In this document: positions 49,148 through 60,800 of the stretch, one piece after another
Position numbering within the stretch: position 1 is the stretch's first letter
Layout of the letters: every line of letters begins with the position of its first letter
Source: Phaseolus vulgaris
Taxonomy: Eukaryota > Streptophyta > Magnoliopsida > Fabales > Fabaceae
Direction: 5' to 3'
NCBI RefSeq assembly: GCF_000499845.2
Contig: NC_023758.2
Coordinates: 23,487,366 to 23,551,365 of the forward strand
DNA: 64,000 bases
The notes under the pieces: generated by a model
What the model saw: the letters and a program-made list of their open reading frames with translations, nothing else
What the model was told of the DNA's origin: nothing
Database searches by the model: none
Program-made: the position numbers and the translations under genes

Positions 49148-50349
49148 GGCAGTTTCTTCCTGTAGCCCAACATTTTTGTTCCTGCACCCCCACAAGGTTG
49201 CGCAAAGACAAAACTGTCCCTATACATTTATTTTTTTGCATTTTGGATTATAAAATCCGGTAAAATTTTGGATTGGCACTTTCGGTAAAATTTCAGATTG
49301 GCACGTTCGGTAAGCTCCCAGACTAGTGCTTCCGGTAGTACAAGAATGACAATGTTAATCCAAAATAAAAGAATACAAAACATCCATAATTGAAAAAACC
49401 ATTATGCATTCGTCAATCCGTAATTCAAAATATGCATTTCGGATTCACAAATCCATAATTGAAAAAAATCATTCTGGATCCACCAATTCGTAATAGAAAT
49501 TAGGCTTCTGGATTCAGCAATCCACAAATTAACAATTTATGCAAACTTTGCTTTCGGAACACCCCGTCATTTGGAAAGCTACATGATTCACTTCTGGATT
49601 GATGAATCCGTAGCACACTCCCAGATCCCAAATTCAAATAACAGGTGAAGGTCAGTTTTGGGATTTATGAAATTCCTGCATCCCTACGTTTTTCTTCCTG
49701 CACCCCCAACATTTTAAAAATCCCAAAACTGACCTTGACCTTTTATTTGGAAAAGGGCGTCGTGGTGGAGTGTGCTACGGATTCTTAAATCTGAAAGTGA
49801 ATCATGTTGTTTTCTAGATGAGAAGGTGTTCTGAAAGCAAACTGTTAATAAATTGTTGATTTTCGGATTGTTGAATCTGGAAGCCTAATTTTTATTATGG
49901 ATTGATGGATCCGGAAGATTTATGTATTCTCCAATCTGAAAAATTTATGGATTTCCCAATCCAAAAGATTTATGGATTCCCAAATCCGAAAGATTTACGG
50001 ATTCCCCAATCTAGAAGATGTATGAATTTCCAAATCCAAAATGTAAAAAAAACAAATGTGGATTTCTGATTCTGTAAAATTACTGAACTGCATTGTCTGG
50101 AATACTAGATATAAACTATGGAAATGATAATCCGAGACACTACCGACCACTACCAAAAGAAATACTTTCTTGTGCTAAGAGATGGAACAGCGTTGCCGCT
50201 GTTTAGAGAGGAATGGAATCCATGTGTGCCGTCTATGGGAAAAAAAGAAAAAGGAGTAGTGTTGGTCTTATGTGCATTTTGGGGTTTTTAAAAAATAATA
50301 GGGTTAGGGGTGCAGGAAGAAAAACGTTGAGGTGCAGGAAGAAACTGCC
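49148..50349. mobile_element. MULE-type MITE, copy 2: head-to-head dimer
   Basis: Outer ends are ggcagtttcttcctg (49148) and its complement gaggtgcaggaagaaactgcc (ends 50349). In the middle, at about 49630-49740, a caggtgaaggtcagttttgg end meets its own reverse complement (ccaaaactgaccttgacc). This shows two monomers joined in opposite orientation, each missing its inner terminal repeat. Flanks tttaaata and tgtaaata are similar but not identical. Frames such as 50213-50569 are not genes. Confidence 0.65.
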
Positions 50350-50491
50350 TGTAAATATTTCAAATTTACTTTTCTGTTTTCGTATCTTGAGTTTTAGTTC
50401 CAGACGAAGTTTCAGAAAAGTAGAATATGAAATACAATCATTTGAAATTTTAAGTTCTCGAATAAAAACACGAAATTTGTGTTTCATGAAT

Positions 50492-51042
50492 GGCAGTTTC
50501 TTCCTGCACCCAACATTTTTCTTCCTGCACCCCACAAGGTTGCGCAAAGACAAAACTGTCCCTCTATAAACTGTACATTTACTTTTTTTTGTATTCCAGA
50601 TTATGAAATCCGGTAAATTTTTGGATTGGTGCTTCCAGGAAATTTTCGGATTGGTGCATCCGGTAATCTCCTGAATTGATACTTCCGGTAGTACATGAAT
50701 AATAGTGTCAATTCAAAATAAAAGAATGCAAAACATCCATAATTGAAAAAATCATTTCGGATCTGCCAATTCGTAATTCAAAATATGCATTTTGGATTCA
50801 GAAATCCATAATTTAAAAAAATCATTCTGGATCCACCAATCCCTAATAGAAATTAGGCTTTCGGATTCAGCAATCCGGAAATCAATAATTTATGCAAACT
50901 TTGCTTCCAGAATACCCCCTTATCCGGAATCCACCATGATTCATTTCCAGATTGATGAATCCATAGCACACTCCTAGATCCCGAAATTGTGGGGTCAGTT
51001 TTAGAATTTACAAAATTGTGGGGGGTGCAGGAAGAAACTGCC
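50492..51042. mobile_element. MULE-type MITE, copy 3
   Basis: 551 bp with terminal inverted repeats GGCAGTTTCTTCCTGCACCC / complement, flanked by a perfect 9-bp duplication ttcatgaat (50483-50491 and 51043-51051). This is the best-defined member of the family and fixes its boundaries. No coding capacity. Confidence 0.9.
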
Positions 51043-51051
51043 TTCATGAAT

Positions 51052-52192
51052 TTGTAGTGTCCAAAACAGCCTCCCACCTTCCACTGTGCCCACATTCAAA
51101 CACCATCAAATATACTAATCAAACATTTCATGTGTTTTTATGATAAAACTTTTGGATTAAGTGATCCAAACAATTTTCAAAATTGTATAATCTCAAATGT
51201 AAAAAATTATGTATTACATTTCAAATTATATAATTTAAATTTTATTTTTTTCAATATTATTCAATAATCTAAACTGTATAATGTGAAAAAATTTAACTTA
51301 TAAGTAGTATATTTTAAAATTAATTTTTTCACTAATTGATGTGGAGTTTAAAAGTTAATTTAGAAAAAAAAATCTGGAAAAAAAACTTATTAGTGAATCC
51401 ATAAGAGAAACCTCAAAATTCAAAATTTGAGACAACTACTTCCTCTTCTGTATATATGTCAGTTACTTGGATAATTTGACACCAGTTTCATTTACTTATT
51501 TAAAAAATACTATTTTATTATAATATAATACTTTATTTAAAAAAAATATTGAATGGTTATTTTTACTATTGAAGTATCAAATAAACTTTATTTTTTCTAT
51601 GATTTTTTTTCTATCATATTTTTTCTTCCAGTAAAACTTATAAAAGTGGTCATTAACAATTTCCTCTAATCCACTATAAGTATTCATACACCACTGCATT
51701 ACTTGTATATATAATGCTATTTTGAGTTCCTATACACAATATTATGCTCCTAAGATTTTCTGAAAAATATTTGGGGTTTTTCTGATTTAAGTTGCTATTT
51801 GATTAGTTTTGATATGAAAATAACTAGAAAGGACAAAAGTGTAGAATAAACTTCGGACATATATAAGGTCTCCTTTAAATAGGATATGTTAAGTAGTTTA
51901 AATTCGCTGACATAGTTTAGTAAAAACACTCTGAATATTGAGTATTTTTTTATTGTTGTTTATGTACTGTGCGCTAATATTATAATTTTTCGTTATACTT
52001 AAGTGTTGCTATGTGTTTTATATTAATGATCATTTCAAATAAAAATAAAATGAAAAAGTACGTCATGATGTTAATAATTTGTTTAATATAACATTGTTTA
52101 TTTGATTATTTTCATCTCCAATTACAAAAAAAGTTTTAAATTTGAGAGAGTTTGTTAAGAGAGATTATAATAACATCAAATAAAACAATACA
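51052..52192. other. AT-rich intergenic DNA
   Basis: Spacer between the MITE cluster and the next element; no gene or repeat structure recognised. Confidence 0.5.
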
Positions 52193-52279
52193 TACTAAAA
52201 AAAAATTTTAAATGGAAGTTATTTATTAGAGATTAATTTATTTCTAGGAATTGATTTAATTAATGAATTTTTTTTCCTT

Positions 52280-52980
52280 AAAATTTTAACAAAATAACGG
52301 AGTTTCTTTAACCTTCTTAATTCCCAAAAATTTATTTTAAAACTTTTGAAAAATAACAGAGATTTTTTTTAAACTTCGTTAATTTTCAAAGATTTATTTT
52401 AAAACATCCACAAGATAACGGAGATTTTTTTTAACTTTCATTAATTTTCAAAGATTTATTTTAAAATTTAAGAATAACAGAGGTTTTTTTAACCTCCAAT
52501 AAATTTCAAAGTTTATTCTAAAACCTCAACAAAATATAGAAATTTTTGTAAGCTTTGTTAAGTTTCAAATATTTACCGTAAAATTTCAATAAAATATTTT
52601 AGTTTTTTTCAAATCTCAATAAATAATTATATTAAAGTTTTTATAAATAAATAGTTAAATTATAATTTTATTGTATTTGATAATTAAATATAATAATTAT
52701 ATTTTAATATGTTTATAGAAATATTATATCATAGTTTTCGTTTAATAACTTTTTATTATATTAAAATAAATTTATTTATCAATGCTTAAGATAATTTCTA
52801 GAATAAATTTGATTAAGGAAAGTATTTTAAAACTTCATTAAACATTAAATATTTATCTAAAAAGCTCCCTTAAATAGTAGAGGTTTATTTAAAAACTTCC
52901 CTTAAATAGTAGAGGTTCATTTAAAAACCTTTGTTAAATAGTAGATGTTGTTTTACAACCTCAGTAAACTACTATAGTTT
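52280..52980. repeat. Left subterminal tandem arrays of outer CACTA
   Basis: About four units of roughly 70 bp containing tttcaaagatttattttaaaa and ataac.gagattttttt (52280-52560). Then about three units of roughly 35 bp containing cttaaatagtagaggtt (52860-52950). Confidence 0.75.
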
Positions 52981-52989
52981 TATTTCAAA

Positions 52990-54100
52990 TTCTTTTTGTT
53001 TTTGATTTTTTTTCTTTTTTTTTTTCTTTCTCTTTCCCGGTGGACCCTTAACCCGCCTCTCATTTCCATCTTCTCTTCTCTTCACTCTCATTTCCGTCCA
53101 ACTCCCACCTCTTCCATCGTACACCACTGGACATTTGCTTCTAATGCTCCCCCACGGAACATGCTTTTGCTATTCCAGCATGGAACATGGTTATGCTACT
53201 TCACCATGGAACTTGCTTCAACCTTCGCTCCACCACAAAACCGCTTGTCTGCAAAGCGCAGGTATGTTCCGCAATTGGTGATGTGGTGTTTGTTGTTTAT
53301 TTGACGATCTTGGAACCCTAATTTTTTTTTTATCATTTTTTTTCGTCGTTAATGCTTCGTTCTCGTCATTCCTTGTGGCTATGGTTTGTGGTGGAGGTTC
53401 GTGGTTGAGGTTGAGGTTGTGGTTCATGCTTCGTGCTTCGTCTTATACCTTTTTCTCATCGATTCGTGATTCATGGTTCATACTCAAGGTCGTAGTTCGT
53501 TCGGTGTGGCAATGATTTGTGCAGTTTGTGTTGATGTTTTCCTCTTGCTTAAATTTTGCGGTTTATTTTATGATAACAATAGTATAAAATCTTAAATGTG
53601 TATATATCCTTGGACTAGCTTTTATGGATTCATGCTATGTTTCAGTACTTTCACTCACATGGATGCCTAAACTGCAAATTCTGAAGCATTCAGGTTGAAT
53701 TATTTAAACACTTAAATAGATGCCTAAGCTGCTAATTTTGAAACATTTCAGTATTGAATTTTTAAAATTAGTACTTTAAATGTGAATCTGGTGGTGTTCT
53801 GTCTTGATATGCAAGTGCATCTTCTGTTTGTCCATGTGATGCTTTAAAAAAGGGAGGGAGGGATGAAGCCAATGCTTGGTATGCTGAGATGATTAGCAGC
53901 AGAAGAAGGAGTTATCAAATGATGCAGAGTTGCCAATTAAAATTATGACTTTTGTAACCTGTTAAGCTAGTGTTTCAGCTTGAACTTCGATGCTAATTTT
54001 TGTATTTGTTTTTATTAAGTATTCACTGGAATCTTTACATCTTCAAGTGCACTAAACTTATTTACTTGCACTTTATTTCATATCCCTGTCGTGCTTTGAA
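52990..54100. other. Unassigned internal sequence of outer CACTA
   Basis: A pyrimidine-rich, less AT-rich block (53000-53310) looks like a 5' untranslated leader or captured exon, with a gt donor-like caggtatgttc at about 53260. I recognise no protein. 53310-54100 resembles intron sequence. Confidence 0.35.
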
Positions 54101-54104
54101 ATTA

Positions 54105-56006
54105 GGAAAATGTCAAGACAAAGCATCCTCAGTTGCTGTAGGAGTCCAAGCTCTGGTACAATTTCATGCTCTGGCTTTGCTACATCAGGTAGGCTTTCCA
54201 TATAAGTTTGGTTATGCAAAGGTTTTTTGGTGTATTGAAGGACCTCAAAACTTTGTCATCATTCTAGGGTCATGTTATGTTATCACATTGTCATCTACAG
54301 CTGAAATTTTTAGCATATTCATAGTTATACTTCTAGTTTCAACTTCAGCATCAATTAGAAGTGGTTGATTATTATAGTACATGAAAAAGTTTCAAGGTAG
54401 AGTTTTTGTTCAGGTCTCTATATTGTATAACTTAACCAAGTTGAAAGTCGCCTGCATTGATTGTATAGTGCTGTAAATTTTGGTGCCATCTGACTCTTTA
54501 CACGTCTAAAGTGTAGAATTAGTTTAGGCCGAATTATGATGGGAAATTCTGTTCCTTTACACTATAAATTTTTTATTCAACATCATTTTAATCTTGCCTT
54601 CGCTGACTCTTCTTATCATATGAAACACATGTATAAAATCTAAAGAGAGTTAGTTGTACATGGTGAATTGAACCATTGCAGATACGACAGAATGATCGGT
54701 TGGCAGTTAGCAAGCTGGTTACCAGTTTGACAAGGGGGACTATTCGCTCACCTTTATCATGGTGCCTTTTGATCCGTTACACTAGTCAGGTGTGTTTCCT
54801 TCCATATGTACATTGTTATTGGGGTTTTTGACCATGATGAGGTTATTTTTTTGGTTTTTACCAAAATAAGGTCCGTTTAAAAAAAATTACAATTTAGGCA
54901 AGTCGTACCAATTTGGCACGACTTCATATGCACAAATCGTTCCAATTTGACACGACTTTGCCATGTCATACTAAAGTCGTGCCAACTTGGCACGACTTTT
55001 GCCACGTCATAATTTTTTATTTTTTTATTTTAATTTTATTGTTTATATATTGGATAGGAAGTTATGTAATGTTAAAAATTAATTTGATACATAATTTTCT
55101 AGGAGTGTTAGTTTTAAGGAAAAAAAATTAGATATATAATTATTTTTAAATTATTTAATTATTTTAAAACAATTACAAATTATTTATATTATTTGACTTA
55201 TTTAAAATTTATATAATTATTTTTAAATTATTTAATTATTTCAAAATAATTACGGTACTTATACCTTTTTATATTTTAATATAAATGACATTAAAAAAAT
55301 AAAAAAATGTATTATTAGAATTGTGATAAAAAAAATTATTACTTCAGAAAAAAAAAAGAATAATTGTGATACACGATTATCCAATTTTTTGTTTCTTAAA
55401 ACTAACACTCTTAGAAAATTATGTATTAAATTAATTTTTAACATTACATAACTTACTACTCAATATAAAAAAAAAAAAAATTATGACATGGCAGAAGTCG
55501 TGTCAAGTTGACACGACTTCAGTATGACATGACAAAGTCGTGTCAAATTAGGACGATTTGTACATATGAAGTCATGCCAATTTGGCACGACTTGCCTAAA
55601 TTTATAATTTTTTTAAACGGACCCCATTTTAGTAAAAACCACAAAAAATAACCCAATAGTAAAAAACCTTTGTTATTGGGATGGTATTTATTTTCATAAT
55701 CTTTTTCTTCCATCATCTATGTAGGTTATTTATGAATCAGACAATAATACACAGGCAGGGAACGTGATTATCTTGACAATTGCATTCGTCAAAAGTCAGA
55801 GATGGTGATTTTTGAAGCTGCTAGAGCAAGAACAGAGCTCAATGGGGTAAAAAATCAAGAATTAACTCCAGCAATTACTGTTCTTCATCTATTTTTAAGT
55901 TATTCTAAGCCAGTCTTGAGATTTGTTGTTGTCCGTACCTTGAACAAGGTAATAATTTCTCAAGTTTCACTTTACATGTGGCAATGACGCATCCAATGGC
56001 AATGAC
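54105..56006 (+). pseudogene. Gamma-coatomer (COPI gamma subunit) gene fragment
   Basis: Four exon-like pieces in order. About 54105-54188 ends ALVQFHALALLHQ before a gt donor. 54682-54789 is exactly 36 codons, IRQNDRLAVSKLVTSLTRGT..., flanked by ag and gt. 55725-55948 gives YESDNNTQ, a frameshift, then EMVIFEAARARTELNG, ELTPAITVLHLF and KPVLRFVVVRTLNK. About 55979-56006 gives AMTHPMAM, then similarity stops. This corresponds to a central part of the coatomer gamma solenoid, which in cells coats Golgi vesicles. The frameshift and missing ends show it is a fragment. Splice sites survive, consistent with DNA-level capture rather than retroposition. A MULE-type MITE sits in its second intron. 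Confidence 0.85.
54823..55669. mobile_element. MULE-type foldback MITE in captured intron
   Basis: Long terminal inverted repeats of over 200 bp: ggtttttgacc...aggcaagtcgtaccaatttgg on the left, mirrored at 55480-55668. The flanks share ttgttattgg (54813-54822 and 55670-55679). Each arm contains palindromes such as AAGTCGTGCCAA/CTTGGCACGACTTT. A duplication of 9-10 bp with long inverted repeats fits a Mutator-like foldback element. Confidence 0.8.
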
Positions 56007-56930
56007 AGTGAGCCAGTTTCTACAAGGAGAAAGGTGGATTCCGGCTGCAAGGGTGTCATTCTCTTCTGGAATATGAGTACATGATCTGTGATGGTGTTAA
56101 TAATTAATATATGGCTAGCTTCACTGTGGCACAGTTTGCAATGTATATCATATATGCTCGCTTTTAAAAATATCATGGTCCCAAATTCCAAAAGTTTGTT
56201 CCATCAAACTACTTTGTAATGGTATATTACTATATGCATATGTAAGACAATAATATTATTATTATTATTATTATTATATTATGCAATAAAATTATTCATG
56301 GATTCACTACAAAAAAACGTGTATAATGCGGCGGTTATTTTCGTAAAAACTGACGTTTTTAACCGCCGCATTATATGTCTGTGGCGGTACCGCATACCGA
56401 CAGAATTCTTGCCGCCACAAAGTTTAATGTGGCGGTCAATTAAGAACCGTTGTAGCAGACGTCATATTATGCATTGTATAAAGTGTCGGTTTTAAGCGTG
56501 TAATTGACGTCAGTTATAAATGTCGTAATTTTAAAACTGGGTACACCAATTCTAACGTAAATAGTGGCAGTTTTAACCGCCACTTAATACGATATAATAT
56601 GAATTTAATTTAAATTTTAATATTTATAATAATTAATTTAATTTCGTTTTATAATTTGATTTCATAATATTATTTAATTTTATATTATAATTAAATTTCA
56701 GTACGCAATTAAATTTCATAATATAATTAAATTATAAGATAAATTAATTTTATAATAAAATTATACCTCATATAATTAAAATTGATAAATATAATAATAA
56801 GAAATGATTTTATTCATTCATTAAGATAACAAAGTTTATAATGTCAAACTAATCCAAAAAACAATTAAATTAAATTGTCAAAATGTAAATTTTATTTGAA
56901 TATATTACAACTAATGTCATAGTCCTAATT

Positions 56931-57321
56931 CTAATTTGTCTTGTTGCCTCCACTTGATCCAATAATATTCTGGTTCAGTGATGAAGTACGACTTCCACCA
57001 TCCGGTGCCTGAAATTAATTAAAATATGTTTAGAGTTAATTTTCAAATTTTAAAAAATAAATGAATTATTTTAGAAAAGAGAGAAAGAAAAAATAACATG
57101 TGACAAATTAATTATTTAAAATAGGAGGAAAGTGAAGCTTGCAACAAAGAAAGTTGTAGATGGAATAACTACATAGCAAATGAAATCAGTGTTATATATT
57201 AATATATCTAATTCAGGTAACAGGTAAGGGTCTAGACATGTATGCATACTCAACCTTTGTCGTTTCAATTTCAAATTAGGTAAGCTCCCATTGTATTCCT
57301 CGTTTTCAAAGGCTAGTGGAC
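56931..57321 (-). pseudogene. Two unrecognised captured exons
   Basis: Minus strand. A 67-bp exon-like block, 57321-57255, lies between ag and gt and reads PLAFENEEYNGSLPNLKLKR. A second, 57008-56931, follows an ag acceptor and reads APDGGSRTSSLNQNIIGSSG to a stop codon. The reading phases of the two do not join cleanly. They do not fit the bHLH gene next to them, so they may come from a third source gene. I cannot name it. Confidence 0.4.
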
Positions 57322-57627
57322 CTGCAAACTAATTTGTTATAAGGAATAAATTGAAACAAATAAAAAAAAATTTTAAGGATAAATTAGTCACTTTAAAAAA
57401 TAATCTTTCAAAAATACTTTAAAATATAGCAAAGAATTGGAATTAAAATTAAAAATAAATATTAATTATTGTTAGTATTATAATAGTAATAGAGAAATTT
57501 TATGTTCATTAACTGTCATTCATCATAACAATAATAATCCATCAATGGAATTAAATCATAATCCTAGATATTGTTGCAAAGGAAATGCAAAAGAATGCAG
57601 CATTTCAAACTAGTTTGAAAAATCTAC

Positions 57628-58425
57628 CTTGGAGCCGTTAGGGACCAGTTCTTGGAGTGTCTTAAGCCGCTCACTTATTCTCTCTCTTCTGTTCTGTGAT
57701 ACACTCGTACAAACATTCTATCAGCATTGAGCTTATATTTAAGTTTTCTTAATTTGCAATCAAAACATGGAACATATATGCGACATACATAATTTAACTT
57801 AGGTTTGAAGTAATTAAGCAAACCTTGGCAGCAACATTTTGAGGATCCTTGAGTGGGCTTGACTTTTGTTTTGTTGCTTTACTTGTAGTTGTGCATGGCT
57901 TCTTGGCATTGGCAGCTTGCATGGTCTCTCCCTATAAACACCAAAATCATTCTTCCATTCTAATTAATTTAATGTACTTCTTATGGACTAATGCTAAATA
58001 AATGTATAAAAAGAAGCTAAGATGTGATTAAGAAAGCAATGATTAATACCATAAAAGATCGCTTTCTCAAGACTAAATCTTGTGCTGCTGACTCATTTAG
58101 GCTATCACTATGGGCATTTGGTTCTGAGTATAGCAACCCAGAAGATGAACTTTCACCATGTTGTTGCTTCTCTTTTGCACCTTTGAACATGGAGCTATAA
58201 CAAGTAGCAATTTCAGAGCAACTGAAATTTTGGACCAGGCGCATGTGTGTGGTGCTTTTGGGACTAACATGGTTCCATTGGTCACAACCTTCATGCAAAT
58301 TACTCTCTTTGGAAAACAACCAACTCTTCTGAAAGCTAAGGAAAGACTCACTACCTTGCATGAGGTTGCTGAACTCATTGACTTTGAAATTGATCAGACC
58401 TTGTCAGAATCAAAATGCTGCACTA
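57628..58425 (-). pseudogene. RHD6/RSL1-like bHLH transcription factor fragment
   Basis: Three minus-strand exons with intact gt/ag sites. 58425-58050 encodes a serine-rich region (GSESFLSFQKSWLFSKESN ... SSGLLYSEPNAHSDSLNES). 57931-57824 reads MQAANAKKPCTTTSK ... SPLKDPQNVAAK. 57693-57628 is a 66-bp exon reading NRRERISERLKTLQELVPNG. The last two join to form the basic region and helix 1 of a class I RSL-type bHLH protein, regulators of root-hair development. The following exon, with the loop, helix 2 and C-terminus, is missing, as is the true N-terminus. A frame disruption lies near 58400. Genuine gene structure but incomplete, inside a CACTA element. Confidence 0.85.
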
Positions 58426-59059
58426 TAAAATTATAAAATTATAAAATGTTGCATGTAAACACAATTTCACAGTATGAATGCATGAATATGTGTGTTTTCA
58501 TGGCCAATTCACCATTATAAAGCTCATTAGGATGTTTTCACCTTTTGCATTTTATCAAGTCAGAAGAAAATTACCTCGGAATTTAGGAAAAAATAAATAA
58601 AGTTAGTGTGCATATGAGAGCACCCAGTTCTGGAGATAAACAACAGAATTGTTTGACTCTATTTGATGGTAGATTTTAAACCAATTTTAGGACCTTCCTC
58701 TGTTGTTTAAGGCTAGAGTATTTTTTAGTGGACTTCATTCACTTAAAAACCTCATGTACCAATTGATATAACAAAATTGAAAAACCATAAATTGGAGAAA
58801 TTTCTAAAATCTAACATTTCCTTAATTAATCACAGCGACACCAATTTATTACATGCAGTGACAGAAACTGTAATCAACATGTAGCCAAATGACCATTGGT
58901 TTTGTCCACAGGCATCAGAAGATGAATTACTTCATTTAAGCATTGCCCACTACTCCATCACCAACATTTCTGCAACAAAATAAATGCAATTAAGCAACTA
59001 ATTTGAAGAGGGAAGGATTATAAATAGCATGGCATAATCGCTGCTACAACGAATGGTTG

Positions 59060-59180
59060 CAATATGCTTCCAAATAGATTCCAGGATGGAAAAGCTTTTG
59101 AAACCAATAACCTAAGATTCCAGTACCAAGCATAGTGGCTAGAAAGATCATTTGATGACCTTTCTACCATATCCACGTGT
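59060..59180 (-). pseudogene. Possible further captured exon
   Basis: The minus strand reads FLATMLGTGILGYWFQKLF and then HPGIYLEAYCNH, a hydrophobic helix followed by a polar block, before losing its frame. It looks exon-derived and could be part of the neighbouring gene or another one. No family recognised. Confidence 0.3.
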
Positions 59181-59336
59181 TCCTAAAATCTAACATTCAA
59201 ATTCAAAAGCTATAATGCTGTTAAACAACACAACTAACTATATGCAACTCAAACCACTATTCTCAAATCCAGTTTAAATATTATAATAAAATACAAATAG
59301 TAAAATAAAACCTACAACAACCCTTAAAATAGTTAC

Positions 59337-59812
59337 GCCCTTTTTCCGATTAGTTGCCTTGACCATGTCAAATTTCTCAATATGGCTTACACCTAGCACC
59401 TACATCACAAAAACTAAGATACAATTCAAACAACTTCAAATTTCAAAGTGTGAACTAATTACAGAGTAGATTTTACTCTTTACCTCATAAGGATTAAAGT
59501 CACCATCGGAATTAAAGCTCCCTGTCACAGATGCAGCAACACAGATAATCTTTCTTTCACTCCATGTTATTGTCTGGGTAAACCTGAAAATCGACACCGA
59601 ATTACATTTTATTAACCCTAGAAACGTGTGGTATGCAAAAAACAAATTAATTCGAACGAAAACTAAATTCGTTCTTCATTCTTGCAAATGGATAGAGAGA
59701 GAGAGAGAGAGAAAATGGATGACCTGAGAGAGGTTGAAATTTTGGGACGGAGATTGTTATGAGAGAAACTCAATTTGGGGCAGTGCAGAATATTGGAGAT
59801 TCCCAGAGCCAT
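59337..59812 (-). pseudogene. Chloroplast J-domain-like (CPP1/DUF3353-type) gene fragment
   Basis: Three minus-strand exons with gt/ag borders. 59812-59724 starts MALGISNILHCPKLSFSHNN, a serine- and asparagine-rich, acid-poor N-terminus like a chloroplast transit peptide. 59583-59484 reads ITWSERKIICVAASVTGSFN ... DFNPYE. 59399-59337 reads VLGVSHIEKFDMVKATNRKK. NPYEVLGVS plus the following helix is the start of a J-like domain as in CPP1/DUF3353 proteins. The domain then ends abruptly and the rest of the protein is absent. A (GA)n run lies in intron 1. The family assignment is from memory of the motif and is less sure than for the bHLH fragment. Confidence 0.6.
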
Positions 59813-60569
59813 TGGGCGCGCCACTGCAACGATGCAATGTTATCTCTCTCAATTTATGTCTGAAATTTGAGATAACGAAATGGGGCGGTGAGTGAGGGTT
59901 TACAAAATACAACTGGGGAACGTTTGTGGTGAGGGTGAGAGGAAGGGTTTACGATTGCGGTGAGGGTGAGAGGAAAGGGTTTACAAAATGGGACTGAGAA
60001 GGGAAGGATTACGGTGAAGGTGAAAGGGTTTACGCAATGGGGTTGAGATGGTTAAGAAGAATGTGAAGACTGAAAGAGGATCGGGGCGGGAGTGAAGGTT
60101 TTTTAGAGGTTGAGTGAAAGAGGTATATTTTCAAGAATATCGAAGAGGGAAAAATGAAAACTTTGGAAAAGATTAAGGTTATGGAGGGAACGAAAAGCGG
60201 AAGAAATTTTATTTTGAAGGTAAATTGTGACGGTTCTAAATGTCACATTTCGAATGAAGATTATGGCGCTTACGAAAATGTCGTATTATACAGTAAATTG
60301 TGGCGGTTTTTAATAATTGTCATATTATAACCGCCACTATATACACGTTTTTTTGTAGTGATTGGTGTGATCGTATATTGTTGTTATAAATTTTGTATAA
60401 ATATTTTTAAGAAAAAATAAAAACAAAATAAAAATGAATATATGAACTTAATCATAAGTTTTACTTCGATCAAGTTTATGAAAAGTTTATAACTAAAAGA
60501 AAAAGGACATGAATGATAACATGAGGTTGAATGCTTAAATGATAAAATGAGTAAAAAATTTAATGTTTT

Positions 60570-60800
60570 TAGTTTCAAAATCTATGATATTTTATAGGAT
60601 AATGTATGGTATTTTACGGAGGTTTCAAAATCTATGGTATTTTACGGAGGTTTCGAAACCTATGGTATTTTATGGAGGTTTCGAAACCTATGACATTTTG
60701 TAGAGGTTTTGAAACCTATGGTATTTTACGAAGATTTTTGAAACTCATGATATTTTACGGAGGTTCTTAAGTCCATGGTATTTAATGGATGTTTAGAATG
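60570..60800. repeat. 28-bp tandem array, right subterminal part of outer CACTA
   Basis: About seven diverged units of ggtttcgaaacctatggtat plus tttacgga, followed to 60952 by related acggaggttttaacc phrases. Confidence 0.85.

Larger units (their letters stand above)
56305..60360. mobile_element. CACTA element (inner) with two captured host genes
   Basis: Ends CACTACAAAAAAACGTG (56305) and its complement CACGTTTTTTTGTAGTG (to 60360), with identity extending to about 21 bp and a 3-bp duplication att (56302-56304 and 60361-60363). Subterminal regions carry repeated gcggtt/aaccgcc motifs in both orientations (56330-56590 and 60225-60335), typical of CACTA. The 4056-bp element has no transposase. 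It contains, on the minus strand, exons of an RHD6/RSL1-like bHLH gene and of a chloroplast J-domain-like gene. This is the pattern called Pack-CACTA. Confidence 0.9.

Noticed and set aside
50213..50569. 118-codon plus-strand frame across MITE copies 2 and 3
   Set aside because: Runs over MITE terminal repeats and the spacer between two independent insertions.
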